This document shows, one piece after another, positions 40,795-47,620 of a DNA stretch of 64,000 nt. This DNA is from Candidatus Aenigmatarchaeota archaeon (GTDB lineage: Archaea > Aenigmatarchaeota > Aenigmatarchaeia > GW2011-AR5): assembly GCA_016184005.1 (NCBI GenBank), contig JACPDL010000002.1:53784-117783 (forward strand), written 5' to 3'. Under the pieces are notes generated by a model that made no database searches, was not told where the DNA came from, and was given only the letters and a program-made list of their open reading frames with translations. A program made the translations under genes and the position numbers. Each line of letters begins with the position of its first letter. The first letter of the stretch is position 1.

Positions 40795-40951
40795 ATGGGT
40801 CCGGCCAGATTCGAAACAGGAGAAGAAACCTAAGGTTTCTCTCCTTGTTAACCTCGTTTCCTAGGTAAAAATATTAGATGTTTCTTTGGGATATACAAAG
40901 ACCTTTCTTTTTGAAAGAAAGGGATTTGTCATGGGTCCGGCCAGATTCGAA
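40795..40951 (-). repeat. Duplicated tRNA-Val 3' end around a composite B-C element
   Basis: A 21-bp perfect direct repeat (ATGGGTCCGGCCAGATTCGA plus A) at 40795-40815 and 40931-40951. The second copy is the 3' end of tRNA-Val as far as the T loop; the first is an orphan. Between them lies family B (40818-40861) then family C (40881-40930), the same composite element that forms the tRNA-His intron. The junction falls in the T loop, where other tRNAs of this window carry introns. Confidence 0.88.
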
Positions 40952-41017
40952 CTGGCGACCTTCGCCGTGTGAAGGCGACGTTTGCTAATTTATTCATAAC
41001 CGCTAGACTACAGACCC
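40932..41017 (-). tRNA. tRNA-Val(CAC) with a 13-nt D-stem insert
   Basis: Acceptor GGGTCTG/CGGACCC, A73; anticodon arm TCGCC-TTCACAC-GGCGA (anticodon CAC, 40969-40971); T arm GCCAG-TTCGAAT-CTGGC. A 13-nt insertion (40981-40993, ATAAATTAGCAAA) splits the 3' strand of the D stem between positions 24 and 25; without it the sequence TTATGACG is canonical and the tRNA is 73 nt. A similar D-stem site (23/24) is used in tRNA-Arg. So short an intron is at the lower limit known. The 3' end is duplicated downstream. Confidence 0.88.
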
Positions 41018-41055
41018 ACTAGGAATTAGATATAAACAATCTTTTTAAGAAACAG

Positions 41056-41703
41056 TCAATGTACCAGAGTTCCTATCTTTTCCCCGTTGATTAGCTTGAT
41101 AATATTTTTCGGGTTTCCGCCGTTCATAACAACCGTCTTTATCTTGTGCTTGGTTATTGTTTCAATTGCAAGCCTGTCGAGTATGCCGTAGCTGCCGGGC
41201 TTCCCGGATTGTGAAAAGTTCTTCAGGTCAGCAAAGCTTAGCGTTTCTAGTTTCCTCGCGTCCTTGTGTTTACGCGGATCTTTATCGTAAATGCCGTCAA
41301 CGCTTGTAAGTTTTACGAGCAAATCAGCCTTTATCTTCGCCGCGCAGTAGGCTGCATTTGCATCAGTGCTCCTGCCGGGCTTTATGCCGCCTATAACGCC
41401 GGTTGTTTTTGTGCTTATTTCTTCCAATCTGTACAGGGGCTTCATATTGAGCAGAGAGGAAAGAAACCTTACATTCACTCTCAGCAGCTCAATGGCTATC
41501 CATTCCATTTCTTCTTTCTTCAGCCCGAGTTTTTCTATGGATTTGTAATATTTTCTTATGAATTTCCCGCCGCCGATGCATAAAACCAGCCGGTGCCTCG
41601 TTTTTATTTGTCTTATTACCGGCAAAAGCTTTCTGAAGTAAGCTTCAACTGGCCCGTCTTCACTTATTGAAACTGATCCGCCTATTTTCAGCACTATTTT
41701 CAT
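41056..41703 (-). CDS. pyrH: UMP kinase, archaeal type
   Basis: 215 residues of the amino-acid-kinase fold: MKIVLKIGGSVSI, LVLCIGGGKFIRKYYK, GGIKPGRSTDANAAYCAAKIKADLLVKLTSVDGIYDKDPRK, and the C-terminal VVMNGGNPKNIIKLINGEKIGTLV. This matches archaeal UMP kinase (UMP to UDP). Monocistronic, with a 350-base minus-strand tRNA-Val neighbourhood downstream. The fold is shared with isopentenyl phosphate kinase (38392), but the GNFGH histidine motif of that enzyme is absent. Confidence 0.92.
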   Translation of the reverse strand: MKIVLKIGGSVSISEDGPVEAYFRKLLPVIRQIKTRHRLVLCIGGGKFIRKYYKSIEKLGLKKEEMEWIAIELLRVNVRFLSSLLNMKPLYRLEEISTKTTGVIGGIKPGRSTDANAAYCAAKIKADLLVKLTSVDGIYDKDPRKHKDARKLETLSFADLKNFSQSGKPGSYGILDRLAIETITKHKIKTVVMNGGNPKNIIKLINGEKIGTLVH

Positions 41704-41783
41704 GAAAAAATCATCGCTTGTATTGGTTTTTTATGTAAAATGCTTTTTAATAGTTTATTGGTTACTTAGAACTGCAAGGAGCG

Positions 41784-42275
41784 ATGAATTCAGCGCTGGT
41801 TGATCACATGAATCCACAAATTCTCGAAAAATACAAAAAAATGCAAGATAAATTTGATTTGCCGCACTTGAACGAATTGAAAAATACATTCAAGATAGAA
41901 TTCCAAGAAGACGAAAAGCTTTTCGAGCAGATAAGACTTGAGATATCTGACAAGCTTTTCGCATTCACCGAAAAAATAATTGAGCCTATCATAGGCGGGG
42001 CTGAGACCTTTTCCGGCATTTTTGAGCAGGGTATGCTTACTGAAGCTGAAAGGGAGAATTTATTCAGGCTTTACAAGAAGATACAAGTCCTCAAATGGGA
42101 AAACAACCTTCTCATCATGAAGCCTGACGAAAGGGAGACGGCAAAATGGATAAAGAAGACTTGGGACTTCTGGAATAGCGAGCTGGAAAACGAACTGCGA
42201 ATTGTATGCAAAAAGCTTTCAACAAGCTGGCAGACTCTCAGATTCAAGGATGAGAAAACGACTTATCTTGGATAA
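41784..42275 (+). CDS. Unknown helical protein
   Basis: 163 residues (ATG at 41808 is an internal alternative start). All-helical, acidic: NPQILEKYKKMQDKFDLPHLNELKNTFKIEFQEDEKLFEQIRLEISDKLFAFTEKIIEPIIGGAETFSGIFEQGMLTEAERENLFRLYKKIQVLKWENNLLIMKPDERETAKWIKKTWDFWNSELE. No known motif. The gene has its own TATA-like TTTTTAATAG upstream and ends inside a CGACTTATC/GATAAGTCG hairpin that probably terminates transcription. Confidence 0.7.
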   Translation: MNSALVDHMNPQILEKYKKMQDKFDLPHLNELKNTFKIEFQEDEKLFEQIRLEISDKLFAFTEKIIEPIIGGAETFSGIFEQGMLTEAERENLFRLYKKIQVLKWENNLLIMKPDERETAKWIKKTWDFWNSELENELRIVCKKLSTSWQTLRFKDEKTTYLG

Positions 42276-42279
42276 GTCG
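42259..42279 (+). terminator. Hairpin spanning the stop codon
   Basis: CGACTTATC-ttg-GATAAGTCG, a perfect 9-bp stem with a 3-base loop, includes the TAA of the upstream gene. No U-run follows directly, so it may act as an mRNA 3'-end stabiliser rather than an intrinsic terminator. 42283-42475 contains no gene that I can support. Confidence 0.5.
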
Positions 42280-42475
42280 GGGATTGAAGAAAAAATATCA
42301 ATATTCCAAACAGTTTCTAGACTTCATCTTGACTTTATCGGTTTATTTCTTTCTTCTCTTTGCCATTTTTTGACACCACTTTATTTTTAATAAGTGACTA
42401 ATCGCTGGGTGCCATATAAATAATTTTCGTTATTCTGCAATGGAATTTTCAATTTTTCCCGGGTTTGGATGAAAT

Positions 42476-42589
42476 TTCTCAAAAAGCGCGGCTTTTTGGA
42501 ACATGGCAGAGCAAAGCTCTGCCTGTATAGGCAGAAACTAAGTTTCTGCCTTATATATCTCGGAGAAGCTTCGCTCCTCCCAAGATATT
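42476..42589. repeat. Palindromic repeat family A, copy 3, expanded
   Basis: The CTCAAAAAGC-gcg-GCTTTTTGG hairpin and the CGGAGAAGC-ttc-GCTCCTCCC hairpin of family A are present but separated by two extra hairpins: GGCAGAGC-aaa-GCTCTGCC (42505-42523) and AGGCAGAAACT-a-AGTTTCTGCCT (about 42529-42551). It looks as if further palindromes were inserted into the first element. Lies in a gene-free stretch between an unknown gene and tRNA-Ile. Confidence 0.8.
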
Positions 42590-42679
42590 ACATTCGTTTT
42601 TTTGGGGCTGATCCAGACCTTTCCAATGACTAGACGCACTTCAGTGCGTCATTTCCACGCGAAAGGGGAGGGGATTTTA

Positions 42680-42965
42680 TGGGCCGGATGAGATTTGAAC
42701 TCACGACCCCCTGCTAGCCTAGTTCTGTTTGGATTTAGTTTATTATCCGAACAGGTCGTATAAGACAGGTGCTCTTTCCTGATAAGTCGAGAACCTAGGT
42801 TCTCATCCCTATGCTCAAAGACATTGTAAATGTCTTTGGCATCTCAGAAAGCTTTGCTTTCTGAAGATCACCCTCCTCTCCTATTCAAAGATATTATCTG
42901 AAGGAAGAGGGGTTATAGGGGAGAAAACGTAGTTTCTCCCCATTGCCAGGCTAAGCTACCGGCCC
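42680..42965 (-). tRNA. tRNA-Ile(TAT) with two introns
   Basis: 286 bp encode a 74-nt tRNA: acceptor GGGCCGG/CCGGCCC, A73, T arm GTGAG-TTCAAAT-CTCAT. A 169-nt D-loop insert (42776-42944) and a 43-nt 37/38 insert (42716-42758) are removed to give D arm GCTT...GAGC and anticodon arm CCTGT-CTTATAA-GCAGG. The anticodon TAT (42760-42762) reads ATA without the usual modified CAT anticodon. The body matches archaeal tRNA-Ile. The D-loop insert contains family B (inverted) and AGAAAGC/GCTTTCT hairpins. Confidence 0.85.
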
Positions 42966-43028
42966 GATTGCTGTAGCTTCTTCTTAGGATCCTTAAGTTT
43001 TTAAGAAAGACGCTGTATACAGGTAACT

Positions 43029-43919
43029 ATGATTACTATGCTCAAGCACGACGTTGAGGGCATACTCGAGAAAGCGGACTACAATTACTCGGAGTACAGG
43101 GGCTGCTTTGACATAATTGCCAAGAGGTCTGAAATACTGCTGCTTAAGGTCCTCGAGAACGTTGACTCGCTCCAGAAAGAGCAGGCTGCAAACATGAAGA
43201 CACTTGCCTGCAGCTTGTTTGCGTCTCCCGCCGTTGTAGGGCTGCACACAAGGAAGGAGAATCTTTACGACGATATAGTCTACGACAGATTTGACATACC
43301 AACGTTCACGCCAAAGACCCTTGAGAACATACTTGTGCGCGACAACTGGCCGCTAATATACAGGTTTAAGGGTGGATTATTTGCGGAGGTGGACTCAGAA
43401 AAACTAAGAGAAGGGAGGAAGCAGCTGGGTCTTAGCCAGTCGCAGCTTGCCAAGAAGGTCAAGATCACCAAAAAGAGCGTTTACGAACATGAAAAGAAGA
43501 AGATGCTGTTGCACTTGGATACAGCCAAAAGGCTGGAGAAGCTGATAGGAAAGATAACAAGCCCGATGAGCTTCTGGGAAACTGGGTTACCAGAAGAAAA
43601 AAGCAACCCTTTGACAAGATTTGAACGGGATATTTCACAAGACCTGCAAAGAATGGGTTTTGACACGGACTTGATCCATCAAGCACCATTTAACATAATA
43701 GCAAAGACGCAGAAATTCCTTGTTTTCTCTGACGCAGAGGAGAACCCAAGACAGATAGAGAAGGATGAAGACTACTTGATGAAATTTTCAGAGATCGTCG
43801 AGAAGCCGGTGCTGGTGATAACAAAGGAAAGAGTCGACATAGGGCTGCCGGTGGTCGATGAAAGGGAAATAAAGAGCATGACAAAAAGAGACATAATCAG
43901 GGCCGTCAAAGGCTGGTAG
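43029..43919 (+). CDS. Archaeal HTH-type transcriptional regulator (COG1395-like)
   Basis: 296 residues. An N-terminal nuclease-like alpha/beta domain (about 1-120: [22 protein letters not shown]), a central XRE helix-turn-helix ([33 protein letters not shown], about 130-162), and a second alpha/beta domain repeating the first pattern ([21 protein letters not shown]). This is the architecture of the conserved archaeal COG1395 putative regulators. Regulon unknown. Precedes the thermosome gene by about 100 bases with a separate promoter between. Confidence 0.85.
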   Translation: MITMLKHDVEGILEKADYNYSEYRGCFDIIAKRSEILLLKVLENVDSLQKEQAANMKTLACSLFASPAVVGLHTRKENLYDDIVYDRFDIPTFTPKTLENILVRDNWPLIYRFKGGLFAEVDSEKLREGRKQLGLSQSQLAKKVKITKKSVYEHEKKKMLLHLDTAKRLEKLIGKITSPMSFWETGLPEEKSNPLTRFERDISQDLQRMGFDTDLIHQAPFNIIAKTQKFLVFSDAEENPRQIEKDEDYLMKFSEIVEKPVLVITKERVDIGLPVVDEREIKSMTKRDIIRAVKGW

Positions 43920-43943
43920 CGTGCTTTGGCTGTTTCTAGTAAC

Positions 43944-44018
43944 ATTTTTAAGCTTTTAGGTCGTATACTTCCATGCACAGTTTGTGCAAGGTGTAGAAAA
44001 TGACTTGTAGAGGAGGAA
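43944..44018 (+). promoter_or_regulatory. Thermosome promoter and leader
   Basis: A TATA-like ATTTTTAAGCTTTTAGG lies at about 43945-43961, with A-rich and palindromic TTAAGCTT features, roughly 65-80 bases upstream of the thermosome ATG; a second AT-rich stretch follows. A strong Shine-Dalgarno GAGGAGG lies at 44012-44018, six bases before ATG 44025. The strength of both signals fits a highly expressed chaperonin. Heat-shock operators were not identified. Confidence 0.55.
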
Positions 44019-44024
44019 TTTGAG

Positions 44025-45662
44025 ATGGTAGGACAATTTGGCGGGCAGCCGATATTCATTTTGCCGGAGGGCACTCTGCGCAGTACAGGCAAGGATGCAC
44101 AGTCAAGGAACATAATGGCAGCTAAAGCAGTAGCTGAAAGCATACGGACTACACTAGGCCCAAAGGGCATGGACAAGATGCTTGTTGATTCTATAGGCGA
44201 CGTGACGATAACAAACGACGGCGCCACGATTCTTAAAGAAATGGAGATAGAGCACCCGGCAGCAAAGATGATTGTTGAGGTTGCAAAGACCCAAGAAGAC
44301 GAGGTAGGAGACGGTACAACGACTGCGGTTATAATTGCTGGCGAGCTTCTCAAGAAGGCAGAAGGCTTGCTGGAGCAGGAAATTCATCCAACAATGATTA
44401 TACGCGGCTTCAGGCTGGCGAAACTGAAGGCACTGGAACTGCTCAATGATATCAGCGAGACTGTAGACATCAATGACAGGGACATGCTTGAAAAGATAGC
44501 AATGACGGCGATGACGGGCAAAGGAAGCGAAACTGCAAAAGAGGGCCTGGCAAGACTTGCCTTTGAGGCAGTAAAGATTGTTTCTGACAATGAAGGGACG
44601 ATAGACAAGGACAACATAAAGATAGAGAAAAAACAGGGCGGAAGCATAGACGACACGGAGCTGATAAAAGGCCTTGTAATTGACAAAGAAGTTGTCCATT
44701 CTAACATGCCCAAGAAGATTAAGAATGCAAAAATTGCACTAATCGATTGTGCACTGGAAGTAAAGGAAACTGAAACTAATGCGGAAATAAGAATAACATC
44801 ACCGGACCAGCTTCAGGCATTCCTGGAACAGGAGTCAAAGATGCTGAAGGATATGGTCAAAAAAATCGCAGGGGCAAAATGCAATGTTGTTTTCTGCCAG
44901 AAAGGTATTGATGACTTAGCACAGCATTATCTAGCGAAGGATGGCATTGTTGCCGCAAGACGCGTAAAGAAAAGCGACATTGAAAAGCTTGCAAAAGCCA
45001 CGGGTGCGAATATTGTCAGCAATATTGATGAGCTTTCGGAAGACGACCTGGGCTTCGCCGGGCTTGTCGAGGAACAGAAGATAGCAGGAGAAGAAATGAT
45101 TTTCATAAGGGAATGCAAGGATCCAAAGGCGGTAAGCATTCTGGTGCGCGGCGGGACAGAGCATGTCGTAGACGAGGCAAAGCGCGCAATGGATGACGCT
45201 GTGCTGGGTATCATAGCGGCGGTTGAAATTGGCAAGGCCGTCTATGGCGGCGGTGCTGTTGAGATAGAACTTGCACGGAGGATGAAGGAGTATGCAGAGA
45301 CGGTTGGCGGGCGCGAACAACTGGCCATAAACGCCTATGCAGAAGCCTTGGAAATATTGCCCAGGACATTGGCTGAATCCACAGGCAAGGACCCTATAGA
45401 CATACTTGTAAACCTTAGGTCACAACACGACAAAGGGAAGCAATCCTATGGTATCGATGTCATTAACGGCGAGATAGCTGACATGAAAAAGTTCGGTGTT
45501 GTCGAGCCGCTGAAGATAAAAACACAGGCAATAAAGTCTGCCACAGAAGCCGCAGAGATGATACTAAGAATAGATGACGTCATAACTTCAAAGTCAGGCG
45601 GCGGCATGGGCAGAGGCGGTCCGGGCATGCCGGGCGGCGAAGGCATGGAAGACATGGAGTAG
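44025..45662 (+). CDS. ths: Thermosome (group II chaperonin) subunit
   Basis: 545 residues, usual length. Diagnostic motifs: [58 protein letters not shown] (nucleotide site GDGTT), [58 protein letters not shown], and the flexible [14 protein letters not shown] terminus. It folds proteins in eight- or nine-membered double rings. Only one subunit gene is in the window, so a homo-oligomer is possible. Preceded by GAGGAGG. Confidence 0.98.
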   Translation: MVGQFGGQPIFILPEGTLRSTGKDAQSRNIMAAKAVAESIRTTLGPKGMDKMLVDSIGDVTITNDGATILKEMEIEHPAAKMIVEVAKTQEDEVGDGTTTAVIIAGELLKKAEGLLEQEIHPTMIIRGFRLAKLKALELLNDISETVDINDRDMLEKIAMTAMTGKGSETAKEGLARLAFEAVKIVSDNEGTIDKDNIKIEKKQGGSIDDTELIKGLVIDKEVVHSNMPKKIKNAKIALIDCALEVKETETNAEIRITSPDQLQAFLEQESKMLKDMVKKIAGAKCNVVFCQKGIDDLAQHYLAKDGIVAARRVKKSDIEKLAKATGANIVSNIDELSEDDLGFAGLVEEQKIAGEEMIFIRECKDPKAVSILVRGGTEHVVDEAKRAMDDAVLGIIAAVEIGKAVYGGGAVEIELARRMKEYAETVGGREQLAINAYAEALEILPRTLAESTGKDPIDILVNLRSQHDKGKQSYGIDVINGEIADMKKFGVVEPLKIKTQAIKSATEAAEMILRIDDVITSKSGGGMGRGGPGMPGGEGMEDME

Positions 45663-45668
45663 GTTTCT

Positions 45669-45860
45669 ATGGCAGGCTTGAGAGATAGCTACGGGTTTGA
45701 TAAAGGAGATTTTGCAGTTACACTTTTAGGTGAACGAGTAGTTATTGACATGATAGATTACCGGGGTTCTGAAGGAACTTTGATTGATGTCACCGTCCAC
45801 ACAACCGATGGCCGACAGCTTAAGCCATGGGACATTGAAAAATACGAAAAGGCCCAATAA
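45669..45860 (+). CDS. Small protein with Sm-like or SH3-like character, unknown
   Basis: 63 residues beginning MAGLRDSYGFDKGDFAVTLLGERVVIDMIDYRGSEGTLIDVTVHTTDGRQLKPWDIEKYEKAQ. Predicted short beta barrel with alternating hydrophobic strands. It starts six bases after the thermosome stop and is surely cotranscribed, but no family is recognised. A role in chaperonin function is only positional inference. 45861-46043 holds an AT-rich stretch and a family C palindrome. Confidence 0.7.
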   Translation: MAGLRDSYGFDKGDFAVTLLGERVVIDMIDYRGSEGTLIDVTVHTTDGRQLKPWDIEKYEKAQ

Positions 45861-45992
45861 CAAACTGTTCTTATTGCTTCTTAATTTCCGACGATTTCTT
45901 TGATTTTATACAATTTTGGCAATCTTTATATACCGTCTGAGATTATAATAATTAAGTTAAGATATCAAGAAAAAAATGGAAGGTCTTTGAAT

Positions 45993-46043
45993 TTTCTTTG
46001 GGAAATACAAAGGCCTTTCTTTTAGAAAAGAAAGGGATTTGTC
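45993..46043. repeat. Palindromic repeat family C, copy 3, adjoining a start codon
   Basis: TTTCTTTGGGAAATACAAAGG, then CCTTTCTTTTAGAAAAGAAAGG, then GATTTGTC, ending directly at the ATG of the gene at 46044. The corresponding stretches at 40881-40930 (beside tRNA-Val) and 27183-27227 (tRNA-His intron) share the order and nearly all bases; the copy at 40930 is likewise followed by ATGG. The element thus supplies the whole leader of the filament-operon head gene, including GGG that might serve as ribosome-binding site. Confidence 0.8.
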
Positions 46044-46454
46044 ATGGACGAAGAAGAGTACGAACTTGTTCCCTTGAGCCCCATAAGGCGCCTGGAAAGG
46101 AAGATGGAAGTAGTTGAAAAAAGGACTATTTCTCATGAAACTATAAGGGAAGTTCTTGAGATAATAAAGTCCAACCAGGAGCTGGTTGAGGACATTGTAA
46201 AGGTCAATTCCGAGATGATAAGCAGGGTTTCAGACCTTGCAGAGAACGTCAACATGCTTATTGTGAAGGTCAATGACTTCGTAAGCAGGATTGAAATCGC
46301 AGCATCAGAGGAAAGCGGCAAGCAAACAGAAACCCCTGAAAACACCTCTGACGCAGATAAAAAGATGGACGAAAGGCTTATGAAGCTCGAAAAACGCGTC
46401 AATGCCGTGATACTTTCGAGCCTGGCGAAACAAAAAATAGCAAGGCACGCCTAA
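46044..46454 (+). CDS. Coiled-coil protein heading the filament operon
   Basis: 136 residues, strongly helical and charged (IRRLERKMEVVEKRTISHETIREVLEIIKSNQELVEDIVKVNSEMISRVSDLAENVNMLIVKVNDFVSRIEIAASEESG), with a Ser/Thr/Glu linker and a second helix (KKMDERLMKLEKRVNAVIL). It resembles the cytoplasmic ArlC/D/E-type or other accessory coiled coils that precede type IV filament genes in archaea; identity not proven. Its start codon abuts a family C palindrome, and a family A palindrome follows its stop. Confidence 0.65.
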   Translation: MDEEEYELVPLSPIRRLERKMEVVEKRTISHETIREVLEIIKSNQELVEDIVKVNSEMISRVSDLAENVNMLIVKVNDFVSRIEIAASEESGKQTETPENTSDADKKMDERLMKLEKRVNAVILSSLAKQKIARHA

Positions 46455-46455
46455 A

Positions 46456-46510
46456 TTCTCAAGAAGCGTGGCTTTTTGGAACATGGCGGAGCTTCACTTC
46501 TCCTAAGATA
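46456..46510. repeat. Palindromic repeat family A, copy 4
   Basis: CTCAAGAAGC-gtg-GCTTTTTGG, ACATGGCGGAGC and CTTCTCC-TAAG. It matches the expanded copy at 42476 (GGCTTTTTGGAACATGGC.GAGC shared) but with a shortened second hairpin, so it is a degenerated copy. It lies between the coiled-coil gene and the first pilin-like gene of the operon. Confidence 0.7.
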
Positions 46511-46565
46511 GAAGCTGCTTCTCCAAATCACAGGCAGAGAAACCTATTTAGATGGCTCTTGCCAA

Positions 46566-47177
46566 ATGAAACATATGAGTAAACTCAAAGGCCAGCATGA
46601 AGTTATTACCACATTGCTCATAACAGGCGTTCTGATAGGTGTTGTGGGTTCTATTCTCTTCTGGGGCATGCCACTTATACAAAAAAGCAAGGATGCATCT
46701 GTCCTTGAAAGCTCGGAAGAATTCATGAAAACGCTCAGCAGCAAAATCAAATTTATTGCCAACAACGGCGGCAGAGACCAGCTGGTTATCACAATCCCCG
46801 GAACAATAAAATTCTTGCCAAACGACCCTGCTGGTCCAAGGGTTCAACTAATAGTTGATACCCAGGGAACAATATACGCGACTGAAGCCGAAATACCGCT
46901 TGGCAGGAACGAATGCAGCAGGATAGAAGGCACCTGGGCTGTCAATGAACCAGAAGTTCTTTGCTTAACAAGCAGGGAACTGGGTACAAACAGCTATGTG
47001 ACTACATACAGGCTCAATTACATCTTGCTCAGGACAGAGGGTGTTGTGTCTTACCAGATTGTCTTGACGGGTAGCGACGCGACCTCCGGCCAAGGGCACA
47101 CATTGTATCTTGAAAACACTGGGACGCAGCAGACTGGAAATTTAATAAACACGGTCGTCTCAATAGATATAGTATGA
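46566..47177 (+). CDS. Type IV pilin-like protein
   Basis: 203 residues. N terminus MKHMSKLKGQHEVITTLLITGVLIGVVGSILFWG has a basic leader, a G-Q-H-E junction compatible with class III (prepilin) signal processing, and a hydrophobic helix for filament assembly. The C-terminal beta-rich domain carries Cys residues and glycosylation-type motifs. It lies in the operon with the ATPase and TadC-like platform genes and overlaps the next gene by four bases. Whether it is a major or minor subunit is unknown. Confidence 0.75.
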   Translation: MKHMSKLKGQHEVITTLLITGVLIGVVGSILFWGMPLIQKSKDASVLESSEEFMKTLSSKIKFIANNGGRDQLVITIPGTIKFLPNDPAGPRVQLIVDTQGTIYATEAEIPLGRNECSRIEGTWAVNEPEVLCLTSRELGTNSYVTTYRLNYILLRTEGVVSYQIVLTGSDATSGQGHTLYLENTGTQQTGNLINTVVSIDIV

Positions 47178-47620
47178 AAGGCCAGAACATAATCATAGGC
47201 GAGATTCTTCTTTTTGCTATTGGAATAGCTATTGCAAATTACGTGATATTTAGCTTTCAGAAAGCCCAGGACAAAACAACTGAAATCGCCATTAAAGACA
47301 ATTTCAGGGCAATCGCGAATACCGTATCTGCCGCGGCGGCGAAAGCGGTAGAAAGCGGTAACATATCTGTCAGGATACAGTTGCCGGAGAAAATGTCTGG
47401 AAGGCAGTATTCAATTTACCTGAAAAACGACTATATTGTAGTCTTTGATCTGCTGAACAGCGAAATAAACGTGACCCAGAAACTTTTTAATATAACCCAA
47501 GAAAATTGTATTAGCGACAACGCATTTTGCGCCAAAGGGGACGTTGTTAGCACGGCCAGGATAGCTGAAATAAGAGCCGACGGAAAAAACATAGTTCTTA
47601 GAAGGCTGAGAATATTATGA
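47174..47620 (+). CDS. Minor type IV pilin-like protein
   Basis: 148 residues: MKGQNIIIGEILLFAIGIAIANYVIFSFQKAQDKTTEIAIKD, i.e. a short basic KG leader, then Glu at about +5 to +7 and a hydrophobic helix, followed by a beta-rich domain with two Cys (ENCISDNAFCAKGD). The class III signal peptide and genetic position support a minor pilin or filament initiator. Overlaps both neighbours by four bases (ATGA), so translation of the whole operon is coupled. Confidence 0.7.
   Translation: MKGQNIIIGEILLFAIGIAIANYVIFSFQKAQDKTTEIAIKDNFRAIANTVSAAAAKAVESGNISVRIQLPEKMSGRQYSIYLKNDYIVVFDLLNSEINVTQKLFNITQENCISDNAFCAKGDVVSTARIAEIRADGKNIVLRRLRIL

Noticed and set aside
40795..40815. A second tRNA-Val gene
   Set aside because: Only the 21-bp 3' end repeats; the remainder is the B-C palindromic element.
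42202..42390. A 62-codon frame downstream of the gene at 41784
   Set aside because: Overlaps the end of the real gene and its hairpin; no coding signals.
42476..42945. A CRISPR array
   Set aside because: Repeats are hairpins of differing sequence without regular direct repeats and spacers, and no cas genes are in the window.
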